The notes: a model not told the origin generated them from the letters alone. A stretch of DNA of 8,911 bases from CAYWHE01 sp964458125 (GCA_964458125.1 CAYWHE010000177.1:1-8911); one strand, 5' to 3'. Counted from the first letter of the stretch, positions 1 through 7,609 are shown. Program-made: numbers and translations.

Positions 1-302
1 ACTAAGACTTTCACTTCGGACTTTGTCCTGGTAAAAGTCAAGTCGAATTGAAAAAAAAATCTCCTTTACTTTATAAATTATTCAAAAAGATCAAATGCGT
101 TACGATTTGATTATTTCCTGACCGTAATCCCGATATTCCGGTCAAAGAACGGTTTTTACACCTGATCACATTGGTTGAAATGGTTACAGACAGGGCGGTT
201 TCCGGTATCCAATTGAAATGGAAGGAACAGGACTAACCGGAAGTGAAAATTTTTTCTGGAGATTTCTCCAAAACGAACAGGAAAAAAATGATATCCCAGG
301 CC
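1..302. other. Intergenic stretch, no convincing gene
   Basis: About 300 bases without a supportable gene. The plus strand is open from base 1 to a TGA at 49-51 (16 codons), which could be the tail of a gene starting outside the window, but the fragment is too short to recognise. A second plus frame is open from 111 to a TAA at 235-237 with no good start. On the minus strand, just after the stop of the large surface-protein gene, a weak 4-bp hairpin (CAGG/CCTG, 297-300 with 306-309) is followed by a run of seven T on the minus strand (282-288). A perfect 5-bp stem TGGAG/CTCCA with a 4-base loop lies at 257-270. Either could help end transcription of that gene, but neither is a strong intrinsic terminator. 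Confidence 0.4.
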
Positions 303-3300
303 TTACCTGACCAATGTCACTGTGCCCTTACGCTTGAATGACTGGCCGTGATACCCCGTTGCGGTTATCACATACACATATACATCTTCAGGTGATTTTT
401 GTCCGTTCATACGACCGTCCCATTTAAAATCCGGATCATCGGAGAGATAAACATTTTCTCCCCAGCGGTTGTAGATGTTGATTTTAAAATCGACAATGTT
501 CTGCGTGCCTATGTTGAAATTGTCGTTTTTGCCATCGCCGTTTGGAGAAAAGGCGCTTGGGACAAAAACCTCTTCGGGAACTTTCACATCAATATAGCGG
601 GTCGTTCGGTCCTGGCAACCCCATTGGTTGGTCACCACCAGGGTGATGGCATAATGTCCGGGTTCCGTATATAAAACAACCGGCTCAAACGCTGTGGATG
701 AATCCCCGTTTCCGAAAGTCCAGAAATAGCTTACGGCCCCGGATGAATGATTTTCAAGGATTACAGGAGTCCGGTCAAGGTAATAAGGGCCGGCTCCATG
801 GGTAAGCAAAAAATCTGCTTCAGGTGATTCGTACGCCATTATCATCGCATTGGCCGTATCGGCACAACCGGTATTGTTGGTAAGGATCAGCTGGATCAGG
901 TAAGTTCCCGGAAGGCTGTATTCATGCGACGGATTCGGTGCAAATGAAATGAGCCCGTCTCCAAAATCCCATTGGTAAGCATAACCGGGAAGGGATGTAT
1001 TTCCGCTAAAGGCGGCAAGGACCGGTGCGCAACCGGTCAGGGAGCCTGCCTGGATAACGGGTTGGGGAAGGGAATCGGTTTGTACCGTAAAGGAAACCAT
1101 ACTGTCGCAACCGGTGATCGGGTTCAGAGCGGTAACCGAAACAAGCTGAATACCCGGGGCTGTCCATTGTACGGAAATATCCCCCGTTCCATTTCCCGAT
1201 ACAATATGGCCACCGGAAACGGTCCATTGGTACCATATACCCGGTTCGGTTGCTGTGGTGTAATGTCCCTGCTGCTGAAAAACACAACCTACAGCTTCTC
1301 CGGTGATAACAGGGTGGGGCTTTGCCTGAACCAATACCGGATAATCTGTCCGGGCACTGCATCCTGCCAGTGTGGTTTCAATCAGGGAGAGATTGGCCGG
1401 TCCGGGAGTTGTCCACCATATCGTCAGGGAATCCCCGGTTAAGCTTCCTGTTGCGGTTCCCGCCGTAACTGACCAATTGTAGGAATTGCCGTTGTCTTTG
1501 ACGACCGTATAAACTCCATGCTCACCTTCACATAAAATAGTTGGACCAGTTACAACAGGCTGGGGTTGGGGGTTTATTAAAACCGTTGCGCTGACTACGG
1601 AATCACAGCCACCGGGAGTTACCTGCCTCAGGGAAACAATGCCTGTTCCGGCCATATTCCATAATACCTGGATCTGGTTGGTGATACTCATGTTAATTAT
1701 GCTGCCGTTGGTTACACTCCAGAAATAACTGTCTCCGGCTACGAACGGAACCGAGTATGTTGAAGTATCCCCCTGGCACATCCCGGAAGGTCCGCTTAAA
1801 ACAGGAGCCGGTGTTCTTAACAGCGTTACCTGCATGAGCACGGTGGAATCACAGCCAAAACCGTTTGTTTCCGTGACCATTACCTGGCCTGTACCGGTGT
1901 TGTTCCATTGCACCAGCATGGTATTGCCTGTTAAAGGCCCGGTCACCATTCCTCCGCTGACATACCAGTTATAGGTATTGGCCGGATCAGGGCTGGCGAC
2001 AGCATACTGTCCATAGGTGCCTGTGCAGGCAATGGTCGGTCCGGTAATCACGGGTACGGGCTGTGGATGAATGATCACATTGAGTGTTACCGTAGAGTCA
2101 CAGACAGCCGTGTTGTACTGGCTGACGGTAACGCTCCCGGAGCCTGCTGATGCCCAGTGAACGGTAATGGAATTATTCGAAACGTTAAGAACGGTGCCGC
2201 CGTTAACCGTCCAGGAATAGGTATTGGCATTAACGAATCCTGTGGAATAGACCGACACCTGCCCTTCGCAAATGACAGGGGGCCCGTTGATGAACGGTAC
2301 AGGCTGAGCCAGAATAGTAACCGGAAATGACACTGTGGAATCACATCCATAAGCGTTGGTTTCCGTGAGCGTAACGGTGGCATTGCCTGGTGTGTACCAG
2401 TGAATATTAACCGGATTGGCATAGGAAGAGCCGTTAATTCCTCCGTTCCCGTTAACAGTCCAGCTATAGGTGTTGTTGGGATTCGGATTGACAACGGTAA
2501 ACAGGCTGTTGGTGGTGGTACATACCACTGCCGGCCCCGTAATAACAGGCACTGGCTGGGGACCTATTACCACATTCAGGATGACTGTTGAGTCACATGC
2601 AAGAGTGTTGTATTGCGTTACCATCACCGTTCCGTTGCCGGGCATGTTCCACTGAACGGTTATGGAATTATTTACAATAGAAAGAATATTGCCCCCCGTC
2701 ACATTCCAGGAATAGGAATTGGTTGAAACATATGGCGTTGAATAGGTTGTCACCTGCATGTCGCATACACTGGTTGGCCCGCTGATGGATGGGGAGGGTT
2801 GGGCCAATACGGTAACCGGAAATGAAACGGTTGAGTCACAGCCAGCCGGGTTTGTTTCCGTGACTGAAACGCTGCCATTCCCGGGGCTGAACCATTGTAT
2901 ACTGACGGCACTGGCATAGGGTGAGCCCATAATGGCTCCTCCTCCGCTTACAGACCAGCTATACGTATTATTCGGATCCGGATTCGACAAGGTAAAGGAA
3001 CCGGGATTCAGGGTACAGATGACCGGCGGTCCGTTAATCAGCGGAACGGGTTTCGGTTCAATGATAACCGGGATGGTTATGGTGGAATCGCAGCTTGCCA
3101 GGTTGGTGGCGGTAAGTGTAATCGTTCCCGGACCTGCATTGTTCCAGTGAATGGTGATGCTGTTTGTGCCGGAGGATATAATGGTTCCTCCGGTTGTATT
3201 CCAGTTATAAGTGATGCCGGTTTGCACCGGAGCTGTATATATAGATGTGGTATATTCACAAAGGGTCGTATTCCCGTTAATGACCGGCACCGGGTTTGGT

Positions 3301-4469
3301 GAAATCGTTATCGTCACCAGGTCGGTATCGGGAGGACAGTCGAAGTTGCCTGTAGTCACCAGCATGAGTTGAACCTGGCCTGCATTTATTTCACTGGAGG
3401 ATGGCACATAAATGGCATTTAGCGTGGTGTCATCCGGAGTGAATTTACCGCTGCCCCCAAGCCACTGACCACCGCCTGCGACAGTGACAATTCCGTTCAG
3501 CTGAATACTTTGCTGATTGGTGCAGAAAAGAATGTCCGGTCCCGCATCAGCCGTTATCGGAAGGGCCAGGGCGGTTACCACCACGGTATCTGAAGCCGAG
3601 GAACAATTCATCGAATCCGTCAACTGCACCACATAGGTGCCGGGCCCTGCAGCAATAGACTGGGCGGTTGAGCCGTTGCTCCATAAATAGGAAAACGGAG
3701 CAAGACCTCCTGTTGTATTGGCCGTTATCGTTGCATTCGGGCCGCCGAAACAAATTACCGGGTTCGGGGGCGTGATGTTCACACCGAGTGTATTGGCAAA
3801 ATGTACGCGCATGGTATCGCAATAATAAAACGGAATACAACCACCGATAACATAACCGCAGACCTCGTAATCGACATAGGGAGGAACAATACCTGTTGGT
3901 GTAACCGTAACGCTGTCGCAGCCGGATAGGCAATTCAGGTAACTGTTGTATAAAGCATTATAGGGGATGGAAGTCCAGTGGATGCTCGTGTCGATGAGCC
4001 CCTGTACATGAAGGTTCCCGGCACAGGCTTCCGAAACCCAACGTGTTCCGTCGGTTGACGGTTTGGGTATGGAAGAAATCTGGTAAACATTCAGGTTGTT
4101 TCCGGGTTTGCAAAAGGTGAGTATATGAGGTCCCGGGCCTGAGAGGCAAACCGGTGTTCCTATACTCTGCAAGGGACCGCAATTTACCTGGTAAAAGAGG
4201 GCTCCACCGGGCAGTGCGCCGGAAACAATATCAAATAAAATTCCATTGGCATTCGAATCCAGCAGGATAATAAACTCAATGCAGTTATTGTCAGTTCCAC
4301 AGCAATTGCCGTCCCGCAATACCGGAATGCTGGTCCATGTTCCGTTAGGCTGCCCTGTGAGGTTAACATTAAATGCAGGGGTTAGTGAGTCGCACACCTG
4401 CGCCCGGGCCTCAGGCATATGCCAAACCGGTAAAATAAAAAAGAAACAGATCAGGTAATGTTTTATCAT
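303..4469 (-). CDS. Giant T9SS-secreted PKD-repeat surface protein with type B (CHU_C) sorting domain
   Basis: The 1388-residue protein begins with a signal peptide (hydrophobic core about 5-16, likely cut after A-R-A at 21-23). Residues 24-230 form a cysteine-rich N-terminal domain of a kind common in Bacteroidota surface proteins. About 229-300 is a SprB-like repeat (GGLAPFSYLWSNGST). About 303-390 is a PKD-like module (AGPDILFC, then W-GGSGKFTPDD). Residues 393-1134 are nine tandem Ig/PKD-like repeats, and 1135-1215 and 1216-1295 are PKD domains (YQWDFGDG at 1165; W-x-F-G-N-G at 1250). Residues 1301-1388 match the gliding-motility-associated C-terminal domain (VPSAFSPNGDGKNDNF, IYNRWGENVY, WDG). 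From family knowledge, this tail directs export through the T9SS and surface attachment or release. Adhesion or matrix function is inferred; no catalytic domain was seen. ATG 4467-4469 is chosen because it opens the signal peptide and follows a -7 box. Confidence 0.93.
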   Translation of the reverse strand: MIKHYLICFFFILPVWHMPEARAQVCDSLTPAFNVNLTGQPNGTWTSIPVLRDGNCCGTDNNCIEFIILLDSNANGILFDIVSGALPGGALFYQVNCGPLQSIGTPVCLSGPGPHILTFCKPGNNLNVYQISSIPKPSTDGTRWVSEACAGNLHVQGLIDTSIHWTSIPYNALYNSYLNCLSGCDSVTVTPTGIVPPYVDYEVCGYVIGGCIPFYYCDTMRVHFANTLGVNITPPNPVICFGGPNATITANTTGGLAPFSYLWSNGSTAQSIAAGPGTYVVQLTDSMNCSSASDTVVVTALALPITADAGPDILFCTNQQSIQLNGIVTVAGGGQWLGGSGKFTPDDTTLNAIYVPSSSEINAGQVQLMLVTTGNFDCPPDTDLVTITISPNPVPVINGNTTLCEYTTSIYTAPVQTGITYNWNTTGGTIISSGTNSITIHWNNAGPGTITLTATNLASCDSTITIPVIIEPKPVPLINGPPVICTLNPGSFTLSNPDPNNTYSWSVSGGGAIMGSPYASAVSIQWFSPGNGSVSVTETNPAGCDSTVSFPVTVLAQPSPSISGPTSVCDMQVTTYSTPYVSTNSYSWNVTGGNILSIVNNSITVQWNMPGNGTVMVTQYNTLACDSTVILNVVIGPQPVPVITGPAVVCTTTNSLFTVVNPNPNNTYSWTVNGNGGINGSSYANPVNIHWYTPGNATVTLTETNAYGCDSTVSFPVTILAQPVPFINGPPVICEGQVSVYSTGFVNANTYSWTVNGGTVLNVSNNSITVHWASAGSGSVTVSQYNTAVCDSTVTLNVIIHPQPVPVITGPTIACTGTYGQYAVASPDPANTYNWYVSGGMVTGPLTGNTMLVQWNNTGTGQVMVTETNGFGCDSTVLMQVTLLRTPAPVLSGPSGMCQGDTSTYSVPFVAGDSYFWSVTNGSIINMSITNQIQVLWNMAGTGIVSLRQVTPGGCDSVVSATVLINPQPQPVVTGPTILCEGEHGVYTVVKDNGNSYNWSVTAGTATGSLTGDSLTIWWTTPGPANLSLIETTLAGCSARTDYPVLVQAKPHPVITGEAVGCVFQQQGHYTTATEPGIWYQWTVSGGHIVSGNGTGDISVQWTAPGIQLVSVTALNPITGCDSMVSFTVQTDSLPQPVIQAGSLTGCAPVLAAFSGNTSLPGYAYQWDFGDGLISFAPNPSHEYSLPGTYLIQLILTNNTGCADTANAMIMAYESPEADFLLTHGAGPYYLDRTPVILENHSSGAVSYFWTFGNGDSSTAFEPVVLYTEPGHYAITLVVTNQWGCQDRTTRYIDVKVPEEVFVPSAFSPNGDGKNDNFNIGTQNIVDFKINIYNRWGENVYLSDDPDFKWDGRMNGQKSPEDVYVYVITATGYHGQSFKRKGTVTLVR
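1068..3293 (-). repeat. Nine tandem 81-84 residue Ig/PKD-like repeats inside the surface protein
   Basis: Nine head-to-tail units cover residues 393-1134: 393-473, 474-557, 558-638, 639-722, 723-803, 804-886, 887-968, 969-1050 and 1051-1134. Each starts with P-x-P-x-I-x-G-P and a Cys near position 12. Each has a central Y-x-W strand, a later W at the end of an S-I-x-V-x-W strand, and ends near C-D-S-T-V (degenerate in unit 8, which has C-S-A). The two Cys per unit could form a disulfide, as expected for an exported protein. They resemble the PKD-like repeats (PKD_6 type) of Bacteroidota adhesins. Units 2 and 4 share about 53 of 84 residues and units 3 and 5 about 46 of 81 by hand count, both without gaps, showing duplication of a two-unit block. 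Confidence 0.9.
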
Positions 4470-4497
4470 GGAAGGCTGCTCAGATACTCATTACCAG

Positions 4498-4505
4498 CAA
4501 AGTTA
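4498..4505 (-). promoter_or_regulatory. -7 promoter box of the surface-protein gene
   Basis: On the minus strand the bases read TAACTTTG, an exact match to the Bacteroidota -7 consensus TAnnTTTG. The box ends 28 bases before the ATG at 4469, giving a 5' leader of roughly 20 bases. No good TTTG -33 element is visible at the usual 19-21 base spacing. Since rnc ends with its own terminator, an independent promoter here makes sense. Confidence 0.55.
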
Positions 4506-4812
4506 CTCCATGCCGGAAGGGGCTACACCATGAAACTTGGCCTGTTTCTTACAGTTTCACCTGTCAGCTATGAATAGCCTGTTTTGTGTATAGGATTAAA
4601 TATCAATACGCTGTATGATTACATGAAAGGCAGGCATGAATTTTATCTCTTTTGATTGTTCCGGCGAAACGGGTTATAACTGTTTTCCTGAATTTACTAA
4701 AATCCGCCTGAGGTTCTGCGGAAGTTGCCTGTATTTTTACCCGGATGGGCATACCAGACCGGAAACTTCCTATGGGTATGCACCGGGAGAAACCATTCAA
4801 CAGCCGGATTTA

Positions 4813-4851
4813 TAAAAAATCAATTCCATTCCGGGGAGGCAGGAATAATTG
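4813..4851 (-). terminator. Intrinsic terminator after the acpP-fabF-rnc operon
   Basis: Read on the minus strand, CAATT-ATTCC pairs with GGAAT-(GG bulge)-AATTG, a 10-bp stem with a two-base bulge and a 9-base C-rich loop. It is followed immediately by A and a run of six T (4814-4819 as A on plus). It begins 46 bases after the rnc stop codon, in the right orientation to end transcription of the operon. Confidence 0.65.
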
Positions 4852-4897
4852 CAAAGAAGAAGAAGATTGACAGGCCATAGAAAGCAGGTACATGAAA

Positions 4898-5608
4898 CTA
4901 AATCCCCAGCAACACACAGGCTTTTTCTGCGGCTGTTTGCTCGGCCCGCTTTTTTGAAAAATCTTCCCCGTTGGCAATTTCCCTGTCGTCCACCATCAGT
5001 CGTACCCTGATCAGTTTGCTGTCGTTTCCAACTTCAAGGGTTTCGAAGACCAGGGATTTACGTTCCTTCTGGGCCCAGTTGATCACCTTGCTCTTGAAAT
5101 TCATATCCGTATTTTCAAGGGTATCCATGTCCACGTGGTTTTTAATGATGCGGTTCATAATGAACTGCCGGGTACACCTGTAGCCCTTGTCGAGATAAAT
5201 AGCGCCAATAAAGGCTTCCAGGGCATCGCCATACATGGAACGGAAGGCGCCGGGGCCGGCATTGATTTTTACCAGGTGATTGATGCCCATTTTCAGGGCC
5301 AGGATTTTCAGGTTTTCACGGCTTACAATTTTCGCCCGCATCTCGGTCAGAAATCCTTCATCCCGGTAAGGAAATTTTTTAAACAACAGGTCGGCTACCA
5401 CTGCGCCCAGAACAGCGTCGCCCAGGTATTCCAGGCGCTCATTCGAAAGCACGGCACCGGCTTCATTTTCCTTTGCCGTTGACCGGTGGCTGAAAGCCAG
5501 GTGGTAAAGAGAAAGATTACCGGGGTAAAACCCGCAGATGTTTCGAATGGAATGAATAAAAGGTTTATCGGCCGAAAACAATGCTGTTATGGCAGCAGGG
5601 ACTTTCAA
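4898..5608 (-). CDS. rnc: Ribonuclease III
   Basis: RNase III cleaves double-stranded RNA, maturing the 16S/23S rRNA precursor and processing structured mRNAs in the cytoplasm. The 236-residue protein has the family signature NERLEYLGDAV at 56-66 and the Mg2+-binding acidic residues E57, E60, D64, D128 and E131, the last two in GDALEAFIGAIYLD. The C-terminal dsRNA-binding domain spans about 168-236 and ends with a G-E-D-F-S-K-K-x-A-E-Q-x-A-A-E-K-A helix. Length is normal for the family. The start is notable: the codon at 5606-5608 is TTG, the frame is closed by a TAA at 5621-5623, and no in-frame ATG occurs before residue 90, inside the catalytic domain. TTG at 5606 fits the usual N-terminal length; a second TTG at residue 10 is an alternative. 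It lies 5 bases after fabF, suggesting translational coupling. Confidence 0.95.
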   Translation of the reverse strand: MKVPAAITALFSADKPFIHSIRNICGFYPGNLSLYHLAFSHRSTAKENEAGAVLSNERLEYLGDAVLGAVVADLLFKKFPYRDEGFLTEMRAKIVSRENLKILALKMGINHLVKINAGPGAFRSMYGDALEAFIGAIYLDKGYRCTRQFIMNRIIKNHVDMDTLENTDMNFKSKVINWAQKERKSLVFETLEVGNDSKLIRVRLMVDDREIANGEDFSKKRAEQTAAEKACVLLGI

Positions 5609-5613
5609 CGATT

Positions 5614-6870
5614 TCAGGTGTTAAATTTCCGGAAGATGACCGAAGCATTATGACCGCCAAAGCCGAAAGTATTGCTAAGAGCGGCCCGGACAGTTCTTTT
5701 CTGAGACTTGTTAAAAGTGAAATTGAAGCGCGGATCAAAAGCAGGGTCGTCCGTAAAATGATTGATGGTAGGCGGCACCTCGTCATTGACCACAGCCAGA
5801 ATGGAGGCAATGGCTTCAATAGCGCCTGCAGCTCCAAGCAGGTGTCCGGTCATGGATTTGGTTGAACTGATATTCATCTTAAAAGCATGATCCCCGAAAA
5901 CGGTTTGGATGGCTTTGGATTCACTGATGTCACCCAGCGGTGTGGAAGTGCCGTGGACATTGATGTAATCCACCTCATCGGGTTGCATGTCCGCATCCCG
6001 TAAGGCGTTTTTCATCACATTTAAGGCGCCTAATCCTTCCGGATGGGGTGCGGTCAGATGATGCGCATCGGCCGACATACCTCCGCCGACAACTTCCAGG
6101 TAGATTTTTGCACCCCGCTTTTTCGCATGTTCCAGCTCTTCAAAAATCACACAGGCTGCTCCTTCACCCAATACAAAACCATCGCGGTCAAGGTCAAAGG
6201 GCCTGGATGCAGTATGAGGAGAATCATTCCGTTCCGATAAGGCATGCATGGCGTTAAACCCTCCAATGCCGGATTCATTCACAGCCGCTTCCGATCCCCC
6301 GGTAACAATAACATCCGCTTTGCCAAGCCGGATGTAGTTAAAGGAATCGATCATGGCATTGGTGGAGGAAGCACAGGCGGAAGTGGTGGTGAAGTTCGGA
6401 CCGCGATACCCATACCGCATCGACACATGGCCGGAAGCAATATCGGCAATCATCTTGGGAATAAAAAAGGGATTGAAACGGGGTGTACCGTCTCCTTTGC
6501 AAAAACCCATCGTTTCATCCAGGAAAGTCCGCAACCCGCCAATGCCCGAACCCCAGATGACACCCACCCTGTCGTGATTCAGTTCGGTATACTCCCGCAG
6601 TTTTGCATCGGCAACAGCTTCATCGGAAACAGCGATGGCAAACTGGGAGAAAAGGTCCATCTTCCGGGCCTCCTTCCTGTCGAGGTAATGGTGAGGATCA
6701 AAGCCTTTTACCTCGCATGCAAATTTGGTTTTGAATTTGGCCGGGTCGAACCGTGTAATGATATCGGCTCCGCTGACACCCTGAATTAACCCCTTCCAGT
6801 AATCCGCTACCGAATTACCGACAGGTGTCATGGCACCGAGGCCCGTAACCACTACACGTTTTAATATCAT
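5614..6870 (-). CDS. fabF: Beta-ketoacyl-ACP synthase II (FabF)
   Basis: FabF condenses malonyl-ACP with a growing acyl-ACP in cytoplasmic type II fatty-acid synthesis, releasing CO2. The 418-residue protein is full length. The catalytic triad is visible: nucleophile C166 in TTTSACASS, H306 in VHGTSTPLGD, and H343 in KSMTGHLLGAAGA, preceded by the conserved K338. The N-terminal VVVTGLGAMTPVGN and the C-terminal FGFGGHNAS loop that shapes the acyl pocket are also typical. The Cys-His-His triad separates it from FabH (Cys-His-Asn), and the sequence reads as FabF rather than FabB, though this was judged by eye. It sits 24 bases after acpP, its substrate carrier, and 5 bases before rnc, an arrangement common in bacteria. 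Its start is supported by a GGAGG motif just upstream. Confidence 0.97.
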   Translation of the reverse strand: MILKRVVVTGLGAMTPVGNSVADYWKGLIQGVSGADIITRFDPAKFKTKFACEVKGFDPHHYLDRKEARKMDLFSQFAIAVSDEAVADAKLREYTELNHDRVGVIWGSGIGGLRTFLDETMGFCKGDGTPRFNPFFIPKMIADIASGHVSMRYGYRGPNFTTTSACASSTNAMIDSFNYIRLGKADVIVTGGSEAAVNESGIGGFNAMHALSERNDSPHTASRPFDLDRDGFVLGEGAACVIFEELEHAKKRGAKIYLEVVGGGMSADAHHLTAPHPEGLGALNVMKNALRDADMQPDEVDYINVHGTSTPLGDISESKAIQTVFGDHAFKMNISSTKSMTGHLLGAAGAIEAIASILAVVNDEVPPTINHFTDDPAFDPRFNFTFNKSQKRTVRAALSNTFGFGGHNASVIFRKFNT

Positions 6871-6873
6871 AAG

Positions 6874-6878
6874 CCTCC
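6874..6878 (-). promoter_or_regulatory. Shine-Dalgarno sequence of fabF
   Basis: On the minus strand GGAGG lies 3 bases before the fabF ATG (6868-6870), a slightly short spacing. It supports that start codon. It stands out because the other genes here have no comparable motif, as is usual in Bacteroidota. Confidence 0.55.
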
Positions 6879-6894
6879 GTTGAAAAGGAAACGC

Positions 6895-7131
6895 TTATTT
6901 CGCCTGGTTCTGAATGTATTCAATTGCCTGGCCTACAGTGCTGATTTTCTCTGCCTGGTCATCAGGAATGGCGATGTTGAATTCTTTCTCGAATTCCATG
7001 ATGAGCTCAACGGTGTCCAGGGAGTCGGCTCCGAGGTCATTGGTGAAACTTGCCTCATTGGTAACCTCGTTTTCGTCAACACCTAATTTGTCCACTATTA
7101 TTGCCTTAACTCTTGATGCAATGTCTGCCAT
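6895..7131 (-). CDS. acpP: Acyl carrier protein
   Basis: ACP carries growing fatty-acyl chains on a 4'-phosphopantetheine arm and serves FabF and the rest of type II fatty-acid synthesis. The 78-residue protein has the attachment motif G-A-D-S-L-D with modifiable Ser37, followed by the acidic recognition helix (TVELIMEFEKEFNIAIPD) and the usual C-terminal I-x-T-V-G-Q-A-I-E-Y-I helix. The reading frame extends upstream to an ATG at 7167, but MADIASRV at 7131 is the standard ACP start, and the longer version would begin inside the predicted -7 box. The leader just before the ATG is A/T-rich with no Shine-Dalgarno motif. It is the first gene of the acpP-fabF-rnc operon. Confidence 0.96.
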   Translation of the reverse strand: MADIASRVKAIIVDKLGVDENEVTNEASFTNDLGADSLDTVELIMEFEKEFNIAIPDDQAEKISTVGQAIEYIQNQAK

Positions 7132-7164
7132 AGTAATTGTTGGTTTAGTTTTTAAGTGAAAGCG

Positions 7165-7172
7165 CAAAAGTA
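7165..7172 (-). promoter_or_regulatory. -7 promoter box of the acpP-fabF-rnc operon
   Basis: The minus strand reads TACTTTTG, matching the Bacteroidota -7 consensus TAnnTTTG, and ends 33 bases before the acpP ATG. The sequence just upstream is extremely A/T-rich (about 7170-7208), which would favour melting and resembles an UP-like region. No clear -33 TTTG was found at standard spacing. Confidence 0.55.
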
Positions 7173-7345
7173 ATAAAATATCAATTTTATAATAAAAATA
7201 TTTTTTTCATGCCGTCGCCGGTCAGGAAAGCCATTTTGAAATTATTAATGACATTTCAGACAGCCAAACCCCTCTCCTCCGGGAAGGCATGAACCGAAGC
7301 GATATTTTTATTTCAGGAGTTGATTATCAACGAATAACTTGATAT

Positions 7346-7391
7346 TCAAAAGATTGAATCAGATTTATTAAAATATGATGTAATCTTTTGA
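7346..7391. repeat. 10-bp perfect inverted repeat, candidate operator or stem-loop
   Basis: TCAAAAGATT at 7346-7355 is the exact reverse complement of AATCTTTTGA at 7382-7391, with a 26-base A/T-rich spacer. It lies between divergent promoters, about 175 bases from acpP and 205 from the ferredoxin promoter box. It could bind a dimeric regulator or form a hairpin in an unrecognised transcript. Function is unknown. Confidence 0.5.
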
Positions 7392-7399
7392 TTATTAGA

Positions 7400-7428
7400 T
7401 ATTTGAAAAATGCTGCGTCATTCAAATA
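7400..7428. repeat. 8-bp perfect inverted repeat next to the first
   Basis: TATTTGAA at 7400-7407 pairs exactly with TTCAAATA at 7421-7428 across 13 bases. It starts 9 bases after the preceding repeat and shares its TTCAAA half-site, so the two may be related binding sites. The region is A/T-rich, which raises the chance of accidental dyads. Confidence 0.4.
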
Positions 7429-7570
7429 GAAGGCAAGCTTGTGGAATAGGGTTATACGGATATCCATTGGAAATCCAGTGTATAAACGGCTTCACGGGAG
7501 CCTTAAATGACTATGCAGCCTGATTGGCGCTGGCCATTCAGGAAAATCGTGGTCATGAGTTTCATTTCTG

Positions 7571-7602
7571 TTGTATTTTGCGGAGGCAAAATTGTACTTT
7601 TG
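7571..7602 (+). promoter_or_regulatory. Promoter of the ferredoxin-regulator pair
   Basis: TACTTTTG at 7595-7602 matches the -7 consensus TAnnTTTG. TTG at 7571-7573 lies 21 bases upstream, near the expected -33 position. The -7 box ends only 7 bases before the ATG at 7610, so transcription would start at or within a base or two of the start codon. Confidence 0.55.
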
Positions 7603-7609
7603 AACAATT

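Larger units (their letters stand above)
4470..4897. other. Intergenic region between rnc and the surface-protein gene
   Basis: This 428-base gap lies between two minus-strand genes. It holds an intrinsic terminator for the upstream operon (4813-4851) and the -7 promoter element of the surface-protein gene (4498-4505). Short open frames exist on both strands (plus 4636-4815, 59 codons; minus 4603-4800, TTG start), but neither resembles a known protein. The plus frame runs into the terminator stem. I see no RNA gene. Confidence 0.5.
7173..7594. other. Divergent intergenic region with dyad repeats
   Basis: This stretch of about 420 bases separates the leftward acpP operon from the rightward ferredoxin and regulator genes. 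It has no convincing gene. The left end is A/T-rich; the centre (7346-7428) contains two adjacent inverted repeats listed separately; the right end leads into the ferredoxin promoter. Short open frames, such as a 46-codon one from 7507, overlap the ferredoxin start and look accidental. Confidence 0.5.

Noticed and set aside
1..51. Possible C-terminal tail of a plus-strand gene entering the window
   Set aside because: Only 16 codons before the stop; too little to identify or to distinguish from chance.
111..237. Open plus frame of about 42 codons that reads like protein (…ITLVEMVTDRAVSG…)
   Set aside because: No start codon with support, a stop immediately upstream, and this length is expected by chance. 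A decayed gene remnant cannot be excluded.
972..1442. 156-codon frame antisense to the surface-protein gene, plus several shorter antisense and shifted frames across 399-4458
   Set aside because: Shadows of the repetitive, strongly biased coding sequence on the other strand. They have no domain motifs, and the true frame has a signal peptide and a sorting domain.
4603..4800. 65-codon minus-strand ORF
   Set aside because: It begins with TTG, has no promoter box or ribosome site, has no family resemblance, and starts inside the gap just after a terminator.
4636..4815. 59-codon plus-strand ORF with an AGG-containing sequence before its ATG
   Set aside because: No recognisable family. It is isolated between minus-strand genes, and its stop lies in the A-run of the rnc-operon terminator, so the frame is probably accidental.
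6244..6789. 181-codon plus-strand frame opposite fabF
   Set aside because: fabF has its complete catalytic triad and operon context; the antisense frame shows no protein motif.
7132..7167. 12-residue N-terminal extension of acyl carrier protein starting at an upstream ATG
   Set aside because: ACP normally begins at MADIASRV-like sequence, and the extension overlaps the predicted -7 promoter box, so it would not be transcribed.
7173..7594. A tRNA, riboswitch (including cobalamin) or other structured RNA in the divergent gap
   Set aside because: No cloverleaf, B12-box-like sequence or conserved core was seen, only simple dyads.
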